From: Malaya genurostris
Lineage: Eukaryota > Arthropoda > Insecta > Diptera > Culicidae
Direction: 5' to 3'
Assembly (NCBI RefSeq): GCF_030247185.1
Contig: NC_080571.1
Coordinates: 6,135,001-6,199,000 of the forward strand
Length of the DNA stretch: 64,000 bases
A model generated the notes under the pieces. That model saw only the letters and a program-made list of their open reading frames with translations, did no database searches and had not been told where the DNA came from. The translations under genes were made by a program, and so were the position numbers. Below are positions 56,480 through 64,000 of this stretch, one piece after another (the stretch's first letter is position 1; each line of letters begins with the position of its first letter).

Positions 56480-57690
56480 AGGAGTGTATCGAAATTAAGC
56501 TGTCCACATACATTTGTGTTGTACGCATTTTTTTGTGATGTTTTTTATGCTCAGATCACAGCATGCTGTGCGTTTGGCTGTCAGCTTTCGTTTGTTTACT
56601 TGTTTGTGCGGTTGAAATTCTGCGTTTTCAAAATGTCGCATATTGAAAAGGAAGTGAAAATTAAGGTTTTGGACACATGGCTAAGTGAGAAGGTAATTAC
56701 TTTGCGAAAATTGGCGAAGCAGTTTGGAATTCATCATGCCAGTGCTAAAACTATCATTAATAAGTTTGGGGAACACTATTCTTTGGATGAGCTACCAGGA
56801 AGAGGCAGAAAACCAACCCAACCCGGAACTGGACCAGAAAGTGGTATCTCTAATCATGAAGAACAAATCAATGTCAATACTTGATTTGGCCAAAAGATCA
56901 AGAACGAGTGTCGGAATGATCGGAAGAAGCAAGCAGCAACAAGGGCCCGGAAATTGTATTCGCGTATTTTTCAGTGTCCGGATGCATGCGTTCTGATGGA
57001 CGATGAGACTTATGTAAAGGAGGACTCAAAAACCCTTCCAGGTCCACAATAGTCGTTGGGGAGGATGTGAGCGATGCGAACAGGTCAATTCAAGAGGAGA
57101 AATTCTGTCGAAAGGTACTGGTATAGCAAGCAATATGTTCCTGTGGTTTTAAGTCAACTATTTTTTACACTACCGGAACTATAAATGCAGAAATCTATCG
57201 ATCTGAGTGTCTCCAGAAGAGATTGCTGCCTTTATATAAGAAGCATAGTACATCTCCACTGTTTTGGCCAGATTTAGCGTTGCCGCACTATGCCAAAACC
57301 ACTCTCAATTGGCTTGCGGAAAAGGATATAAATTTCGTTGAGAAAAATATCAATCCACCAAATTGCCCTCAGCTTCGACCCATCGAACGTTACTGGGCAA
57401 TCGTGAAGAGGGTCTTCAAGAAGACTGGTAAGGCAGCTGGGGACATGCAGGAGTTCAAATAAATTTGGACTCAAGCGTCCAAAAAATGAGATGCAACACT
57501 TGTCCGGAACTTGAAGAAGAGCGTTCGATCAAAAGTTCGAACATTCGTGAAGGAATAACCTAAAATTTCATCCGGTTTTCATTATGCTCAAGTTTAACCT
57601 CGTACAATAAAGGATCAATTTTTAGTTTGAATGAAATATCGTTTTTTAACATAATTTGAAAGAAAAAGTTTGGAGAGTGGATATGAAAAA
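56480..57690 (+). mobile_element. ITmDD37E element, copy 3
   Basis: The left TIR aggagtgtatcgaaattaag begins next to a TA (56,478-56,479). The right end follows the homologous sequence up to 'cataatttgaaagaaaaa' (about 57,665), where the other copies continue into the right TIR, but here it reads 'gtttggagagtggatatg'. The right TIR is therefore lost or badly mutated. The transposase lies between. Confidence 0.85.
56633..57565 (+). pseudogene. ITmDD37E transposase, best-preserved copy, frameshifted
   Basis: ATG at 56,633 in good context (tcaaaATG) starts MSHIEKEVKIKVLDTWLSE, then the helix-turn-helix segment RKLAKQFGIHHASAKTIINK and the GRGRKP AT-hook-like motif. A one-base insertion follows it; the next frame holds SLIMKNKSMSILDLAKRS. 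After another break comes the first catalytic Asp in LMDDETYVKED (near 57,000). A further shift leads to GTINAEIYR and CLQKRLLPLYKKHS, the second Asp in FWPDLALPHYAK, and the third residue, Glu, in LRPIERYWAIVKRVF. Asp and Glu are 37 residues apart, the DD37E signature. At least four lesions; inactive. Confidence 0.87.
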
Positions 57691-58245
57691 TTTATAGCTT
57701 TAGAATTCGTAAAATACAACAGGGCGGCTTTTGGTTTCCGGATATTTTTTCAAATCGCTGTATAATTTGGTTGTACAAGTAATTTCTTGAATTCAATGAC
57801 ATATTAATTTATAACTTAAATCTTAGATGACCATAAACAATTTGTTGTGGATTTTTCTATTTATGAAAGAACTTGAACGGTGAGTTTTTTTATGGAATCG
57901 GTCCTGTCTCTACACAAACCCGTAATTTTTTGCTCTCGTGTGTTCCACCTTATATTGGCACCATCACTATTCTGTAAGTGAAGCATTGTAAGTGCGAAAT
58001 TCACACAATCAATCAGCTTGTACGTGCAATTATCGGTATTCAAAAGTGTGGAATATGTCAGTCATCCAGTTATGTCTCTGACACTACCCACCCGCCTTTT
58101 TTAGTGTTCACTAGAATTACCGAAATTATGAGCTGGATTAAATCATAAAGCAAAAAAAAACATAGACACCCGAGTGTAAGATTAATGTGATAGAGCTATC
58201 AGAGACACCAAAAGAGTCTTCTGGTAAAAAGTGGGTGCGTAAATG
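57691..58245. other. Unassigned AT-rich stretch
   Basis: Nothing recognised. Confidence 0.4.
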
Positions 58246-58249
58246 CTCC

Positions 58250-58690
58250 TAGAATGTACGTATAAAGCTACCTGCGCATTTCTCACAACCACAGTATACA
58301 TTTCGAAAACACCCTGATCTTACATCTTATAAGATGGACATAAATGGAATGTCGCAATACATGCAAATTTACGTGCTAGAACAAAAAATATTGTGTGATT
58401 GGAAAATTACATGACATAATACTTAATAAAAAAATACTGATTACGACCACCACTACTTGAACCGGTATTCATCGGATCACAAAGCACGTCTGTTAATCGA
58501 CAGAGCCACAGAAGCACACATCTGATTATATGATAAATGGTGCCAATAAATTCATATAGCCGAATGCCAATTACAGTCGAACCAAGAAAATTCATGCTAA
58601 TCCAACATTTACTCATTGCAAATGAAATCTTTCGTCGTCCGTAGGTCTTTATGAATTGCATCGTATGAAGAATTAGGTCAAGTGTTTTAT
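58250..58690 (-). repeat. tRNA-like SINE, family C, copy 2
   Basis: Homologous to 7,085-7,475. On the reverse strand 'gtggctctgtcgattaaca' is A-box-like and 'ccggttcaagtagtgg' is a near-consensus B box, 40 bases apart as in a tRNA gene. The body ends in 'catcttataagatgtaaga'. Better preserved than copy 1. Confidence 0.65.
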
Positions 58691-59930
58691 TAATTTTTTG
58701 TGTGTGTACAAAAATACACCCATACAGTGGAAAATCTAGGTGTACTTGATTTACGATTGAATTCTAATCTATTAGTTCTACCAGCCCATTTGAAAATCGA
58801 ATATTTCAATATGGGTTCATTGTGCGATTATTGGGTATATTCATTTGTTCTTATGTCGAACAAAAGACGGAAACATATAGCCTGCAATGGCTTAATCCAC
58901 AGATGTACAGCATAAGTTATGACATTGTTGTCTTATTGGTAAGATGCACTGCTGTTCGTAGTGAATCGTTCCTTTGCCACAGGGTAAGTTGATTTGCAAA
59001 TGACTTTAACCAGTAAAACTTTATGCTTTTATCACACACACGTATCATCCTGAGGAAACGTACTTCCCGAACCGAGACCCGTTTTATATTGTCAAGAATG
59101 AACATTTCCGGTAACCGGTGGTAGGTATGTAGATCTTCAAAAAAAGCTGGTCAAATGCAGATGAAAAGGAGATACCAAACATTCCAACAGTGTAGAGTGG
59201 CTGTTTCTGAAGAATACTCCAAGCAGGAGATATTTATCTGGATCCAAAGATATCGCACTCATCTCAGGCACTCGGAAAATGCAACAGAACCAAGTAATGA
59301 AGACTAATGATTGTTGGCGTTTCTTTCTTTTGCTCATTGGGGGAATGAACTGCTTTCATGTCGCTACGAGCAGGAGGAAGGAAAACGAATGAATGAATGG
59401 TACAGTTGGGGTTAAATCAGCAACGATATCATTTACTATCTGGCAATGGGCATCCGAAGAAGACAAGATTCAACTGATCCGGCCACTTCAGAACTCGGGC
59501 AGGTCAAATTTTGAAGTGCACTCGAAGGAAGAGTGGTTGAAGAATAATTGACTTCAGTGTGGTAGTTGATGACTGTAGCTATTGAAGCAGGGATACTGAC
59601 TGGAACAGTGATTCCGGACAGCACAGGTACCAAGAGCAAAGGACAACATATCCTTCTGAGTGTTCGTATGTATCAAGGGATTGGGTCGGAAAATGTATTC
59701 AGTTACCAGATAAACTGTTCAACAGAGAATTTTTAGCATGCAGTCGTCACTTTGTAATTGAATTGTTCTTATCCTTGTATTCGAAGGAATGCTGGAAAAA
59801 GCTCCTGTATCTGCAATGAAGCTTTCAAGTTTTTTTTCAGGGCAGTTAACTGCATTTTCCAACTGATCCACATATTTTAAATCTATCTTGGTTAATTTCG
59901 TTTTCATTCTCCTTTTTTTCCTTTCCACAG
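58691..59930. other. Unassigned non-coding stretch
   Basis: Frames at 58700-58915, 58917-59105 (reverse) and 59436-59639 (reverse) have no recognisable features. Confidence 0.4.
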
Positions 59931-60101
59931 GTGGTAGCCAGCGGAGGGCGCCCCACTCTACTGATTGAGACTGATTCGCAACGCATCCTCACCGATGCTG
60001 TATAGTCGGTGATCAAAATGAAACACTTCTTGTACATAATACTGATCTCGATTCTACTCAGCAAACACTACGGTTTGACGCACGTCATTCGGGTAACCTA
60101 A
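59931..60101 (+). CDS. Candidate exon with start of a secreted protein (signal-peptide-like)
   Basis: A strong splice acceptor precedes it: a 20-base pyrimidine tract (ctcctttttttcctttccac) ending in ag at 59,929-59,930. Eighty-seven bases later stands atcaaaATG (60,018), an excellent insect start context. The frame reads MKHFLYIILISILLSKHYGL and then THVIR: a basic start, a hydrophobic core and a polar end, as in signal peptides. It either stops at 60,099-60,101 after 27 codons or is spliced at gg/gtaacc (donor at 60,093), a fair donor. No continuation was found within the window, a mariner lies 700 bp downstream, and no homology is recognised. A real 5' end of a gene extending to the right is possible but unproven. 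Confidence 0.25.
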
Positions 60102-60820
60102 CAGGCAATGTAAGAGGTAAAATGCACTAGTTAGAAAGTGATATCTGTTCTATTGTGAATTCGTAGTACCTAGCCAAACTGCAAACGCTTTCTGTTTCGG
60201 ATTGTCAATAATAATAAAGACGCTTAAGATTTCAATTGAATGAAGACCTCTTGTAGTGGACTAAGGCAAGTTTATTTAGAGCGATGTTCATATTTCGAAT
60301 TATTGTATTCGGTAATGATTTGGTATTCCAAGCGGTATTTCTCAACAAATGAATATAATAAATGAGTTTTGGGAAGTAAAAATATTAACGTTCTGCAAGA
60401 ATGTACCAAAATGGTTTTCAAATGCATTTATCATTTTCTTATCAATTAATGTTCAATGCTGGACATGTATTGATTATGGTACAGCATTCGAATTTGATTT
60501 AAATTTGACATTTAATCTGAATTCCTTAATAATAATAATATCAATTTTGATATTCAGTCTGCTGATTTTCGAAGTAGCTCCGCGAATTAGAAGTGCTCAT
60601 TGTGCTCGGGACGAGTGGCTTACAAGAAGGAACAGGTTTGGAGTCAATGGAAATCTATTTTGACCGATGAAGCCCCAGTGTCGAATTTAACTTTATTTAT
60701 TCAACTCCAAACACGCAAAAAGCTAAAGATATGCATTTCTTTTCTCAAGATTTTTGTCCACTCAGAATCTGTACACATGAAACAATATGTATCTCAATAT
60801 TGTTGAATGAAGTGATTATA
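60102..60820. other. Unassigned AT-rich stretch
   Basis: The frame at 60,349-60,663 (104 codons) has one hydrophobic stretch (LIIIISILIFSLLIF) but no known domain, and its AT-rich composition equals that of the surroundings. Confidence 0.35.
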
Positions 60821-60822
60821 TA

Positions 60823-61703
60823 CCTTACGATAAAAAAAGAACCGGAATTTTCATTTTAAAATTCCCGCGCTTGTCCAATCGGTAAACTTTTATTCTCTCA
60901 ACGTTGGCAACACTTTTATACACACGATTAGTTTTTGTTTGGCGTCTATACAAAGAAGTTGAAAAATTTTCGTGTGGCCATTTTTATAATGGATGAAAAT
61001 TTAGAACAACGTATGTGCATCAAATTTTGTGTTGCAAATGGATTTAAGTGTTCCGAAACGTTGAAAATGTTAGAAATGGCCTTTGGTGAATCGTGTCTAG
61101 GAAAACACAGGCATACGAGTGGTATAAACGCTTCAAAGGCCGCCCAACAACATCTGTTACTGAAGAAAACGTTGAATCGGCGAAGCAAATCGTGTTGCAA
61201 AATCGTTCTATACCGATTTGATAGATTGCTGTGTTGTTGGGCATCTCTTATGGATCAGCCGAACACATTTTAACTGATGTTTTGGGTTTGAAACGCGTCG
61301 CTTCTCGGCTGGTGCAAAAAACAGCTGAATTTCATTCAAAAACAGCGTCGTGTTGATGTGGCCAAAGAGATGATTTTTGGCCAAAAACTCAACCAATATC
61401 ATCAACCAAGCACTGTACTCTCCAGATATGGCCCCGTGTGACTTTTTCCTCTTCTCCAGACTCAAATTGCCATTGCGGGGAACGCGTTTTGAGACCATAG
61501 AGACCATAAAAGAGAATTCGCTGCGTGAACTAAAGGCCATACCTTCGGCGGCCTATAAAACTTGTATGGAAAATTGGATCATGCGTTGGCATGCATGTAT
61601 TGCCGCAGAAGGATAGTACTTTGAAGGTGATAACTAAGAAATTTAATAAAAATTGAAATTTCGCGTTTTTTAATAAATATCCGGTTCTTTTTTTATCATA
61701 AGG
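60823..61703 (+). mobile_element. Internally deleted mariner element with both TIRs
   Basis: Ends ccttacgataaaaaaagaac and its inverted copy (ccttatgat...) agree over about 24 bases, flanked by TA (60,821-60,822 and 61,704-61,705). At 881 bp it is shorter than the 1.2-1.3 kb of intact mariners; the missing part is the first half of the catalytic domain. It can be a non-autonomous substrate if a matching transposase exists elsewhere. Confidence 0.87.
60989..61616 (+). pseudogene. Deleted mariner transposase
   Basis: ATG at 60,989: MDENLEQRMCIKFCVANGFK and SETLKMLEMAFGESCLGK, the helix-turn-helix part. A one-base shift follows, after which AYEWYKRFKGRPTTSVTEEN and ESAKQIVLQNRS can be read, then stops. 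After the deletion: VLGLKRVASRLVQK in a broken frame, then NSTNIINQALYSPDMAPCDF (third-Asp block, near 61,420), FFLFSRLKLPLRGTRFETIE and the C-terminus CMENWIMRWHACIAAEG. The first and second catalytic Asp blocks are gone. Confidence 0.85.
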
Positions 61704-61704
61704 T

Positions 61705-62227
61705 ACATATGTTATTGTTATTACTCTAATATTTTCTTTAACCCTCTATCTGACAGACATTCTTATATCTTCAGTCTGACTGATGGGTCTGACCAAACCC
61801 TTATAGATTTCTATGTATTTCGATGTAGATTAGAGGTGTGTTCAGGCTAGCATAAGAAATGAAAATGAAATAATCGATTCAGTTCGACGAACTGAGCAAA
61901 TGTCTGTGTGTGTGTCTATATGTATGTGCCGAACAAAGACGCGTAGACTTCAGAGATGGATACACTGATTTTGATAAGACTGGTTAAAATAAATGGTTTC
62001 CTCATCAACCAGTAAGCTATAGTTTTTTTTTGTCTGAGTTTTATGTCAAGATTGTTTGTCGACTTTATCTGTCACGATTGACCGTGAAATAATCCGTTTA
62101 CGTTGAACGGAGATTGGATATTTTTGAGTAAGCGACCCATCTGTTAGACGGAGGGTTAAACTGGTTATCAAATTCCTTTAGCTTACACGATCCGTTAGTT
62201 GATGGCCCACCAAACTTATTTCGGCTT
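61705..62227. other. Degenerate family A fragment and unassigned sequence
   Basis: 'ttcagttcgacgaactgagc' and 'aatgtctgtgtgtgtgtct' near 61,878-61,920 are from family A. The rest is not recognised. Confidence 0.45.
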
Positions 62228-62890
62228 TTAAGGGCTGAGGCCAGTAGGTCGCGTTTAACCACGTGGCTTGCTCTGCGTATTACATTTCTCTCCATGCTCT
62301 CTCGCAAATGTGCAAAATTACTCTCGATGTGGTTGGGAGGCCATGAAAGTTTTGATATTTTCGGTTACAAGTTTGACTACATCACATAAAATCCAATAAA
62401 GCTACCGCTTGTTTGGCAGCCTTGCTGAGCCGATTTTATTTCTCTCTCATTTTTCGTTACGTTACTAGGGAACAGGAGCAGAAAACAATGGTGCCGTCAT
62501 AAAAATCGACTTACCTTCACAAAAATAACATTCACTTCATTTTTATCGCGGCAACCCCTATGTTTTTATGCACTAATCGCATCTAAATTAAATTATCTAT
62601 ACATTGTCAGGATAGATTTTTGATCCATGCTTTTGAAAGCAAGATATTCAATGAACAAGTTGAAAGACGGCATTTTCAGCTATGCAATTCTTTCTTCAGA
62701 AAAAAGACTTTCCCGACCGCTAAAGTCAATGAGTCATTCTGAAATTTTCACAGAATAATCTTAACTAATTTTTTAAGAGATTGTCAGTTGGGTTTTATTT
62801 TATATTCGGCGCCGTTTCGGAGAAAATCAGATTTGAAGCGTGAAAACAGCACTCTAAATCACCCTAAAGCACACTGGTCTCAGACCTTAA
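62228..62890. mobile_element. Family D, 663-bp element with TTAA at both ends
   Basis: The left end TTAAGGGCTGAGGCCAGT and the right end ACTGGTCTCAGACCTTAA are inverted repeats of 18 bases with two mismatches, including the terminal TTAA. TTAA flanks are the signature of piggyBac-type insertion, so this may be a piggyBac-mobilised MITE. No transposase. The partial copy at 50,478-50,912 shares the right two-thirds. Confidence 0.7.
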
Positions 62891-63774
62891 TGTCCACGAT
62901 TTCTGGTTCCAGAATCAATCCGGATTAGAATTGTCATCGATTTCTCAGAAGTTGCTCATCAGATTTTCCTTGAATTAGATCCAAATGAAAGGTCCTATGG
63001 TCACACCAATTGCTGTTGCGTTTAATCCGGATTTGATTTCCCGTTTCGGAATGATACGATAAAGAGTATTAAAATTTTCGAACCGTTTTGTAAATCACGA
63101 CAATAATCAGATGTAATCGTCTAAATTGGTTACATAACTTCCCGAATTTTCTAATTGATAGCCACACAAACTCATTTCGGCTATTCCTGTCCTTGACTTC
63201 CAGCTCCGGAACCACTGGAAAAGAATTTACATCGAGTCCTCAGAGACATCGCAGCACCATATAAAATACCTGAATTTTATCCAAATCCGACTGCCGGTAG
63301 CGGATGTTGTATAAAGCGAATTCTCAATATCTGATTGTCGAATTCCTCATGCAATTATACAACCGGATCCGGTTTTTGGCTCCGATGGCACTGGAAGTAG
63401 AAATGAAAACTTGATTTCCTTGATTATGTAATTTCAAGGTTATGGATATAGTAACCATAAAGTCCAGTCCTTTCTGAAATTTTCAACATTATTAAAAACA
63501 ACACAGCAAAAAAATATAAATTGTAAGATGACTTAATTCCACATATGACTTTATATATAAAATCGTAATTCGTTAATTAACTGGACTCAACAAGAATGAC
63601 CTAAGTCTCGGGTAGCCATAACGTAAGATTACATATCTCAACACTTCAAAGTTTAGCAGAATGCATGAGCAAAAATATAAATCAACTGTAAATCGATCTT
63701 AGAAAACGTAAATTTACTGCATTCTTTCTAAGTGCGTAAATAACTTTTCTATCGTTTCACAAATTGACAGTTTT
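62891..63774. repeat. Degenerate family A blocks
   Basis: Blocks 'tagatccaaatgaaaggtcc' (62,977) and 'ttccagctccggaaccactgg' (63,200) and 'atccaaatccgactgccgg' (63,278) are of family A type but diverged. No gene. Confidence 0.5.
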
Positions 63775-64000
63775 TGCCTTTTTTATCTTCCTGTTTAGAA
63801 AGAACATGCAATCACTGTAAAAACCGACCATATTTTCTATACCATTTGATTCAGCTCGCAAAAATCGCAGAAATTATGTACGTGTGTTTTTACCGCAAAT
63901 ATGTACTCAATTTTCTCGAAGATGGTTAAACCGATTTTTACCAACTTAAATGAAATGTCTCATTTTCCAATATTTTTTCATTTTCATCTAGTTCCAAAAT
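63775..64000 (+). repeat. Family A copy running off the right edge
   Basis: 'tgccttttttatcttcctg', 'catgcaatcactgtaaaaacc', 'tctcgaagatggttaaaccg', in the forward order of the family. Truncated by the window end. Confidence 0.65.

Noticed and set aside
60349..60663. Small membrane protein of 104 codons
   Set aside because: Hydrophobic residues follow from the AT-rich composition; no start context and no known family.

Overview
This window reads as repeat-rich, AT-rich, non-coding DNA from an insect, most likely a culicine mosquito. The attribution is inference. It rests on ITmDD37E elements (a family described from mosquitoes), a tRNA-Val-like SINE I associate with Aedes-type genomes, and abundant short repeats carrying TG/CA microsatellites. 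No complete host protein-coding gene can be supported. Almost everything recognisable is transposable-element sequence, usually broken and often nested.

Layout. 0-3 kb: a dispersed repeat interrupted by a 1.0 kb TA-flanked element, then a 1 kb foldback. 3-9 kb: mostly unassigned, with a decayed mariner at 5.0-5.6 kb and a tRNA-like SINE at 7.1-7.5 kb. 9-15.8 kb: a 60-bp-arm perfect hairpin, two abundant dispersed repeats, a SINE, a mariner fossil, a GC-richer single-copy-looking island and an element with an 8-bp target duplication (hAT-like). 16.9-19.5 kb: inverted arrays of a 15-bp unit around another dispersed repeat. 20.4-23.5 kb: no repeats recognised, with a possible promoter/first exon at 20.45 kb. 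23.5-28 kb: composite repeats with a 315-bp palindrome, a (TA)n tract of about 176 bp and a SINE. 28.4-38.8 kb: the most structured part. Two direct copies of one segment, each with the same ITmDD37E insertion, flank a degenerate RNase H-bearing LINE; the second copy also holds a DD41D transposon with 178-bp inverted ends. 39-41 kb: unassigned. 41.8-44.8 kb: a gag-like ORF1 split by a truncated LINE whose target duplication was hit by a 206-bp MITE. 45.4-48.4 kb: a dispersed repeat interrupted by a 2.2 kb foldback with a 117-bp tandem array. 48.5-64 kb: unassigned stretches, a full-length mariner with both TIRs, a mariner fragment, another TA-flanked element, a third ITmDD37E copy, a SINE, a possible first coding exon at 60.0 kb, a deleted mariner and a TTAA-flanked element.

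The parts do not form a pathway. Their value is as a stratified record of insertions: target duplications, TIRs and interrupted frames give relative ages. The most unusual items are a hammerhead-ribozyme-like core in the loop of a 39-bp hairpin (34.8 kb), the DD41D element whose left end is an inverted copy of its own 3' coding end, and the three-layer ORF1/LINE/MITE nest. All boundaries were read by eye.
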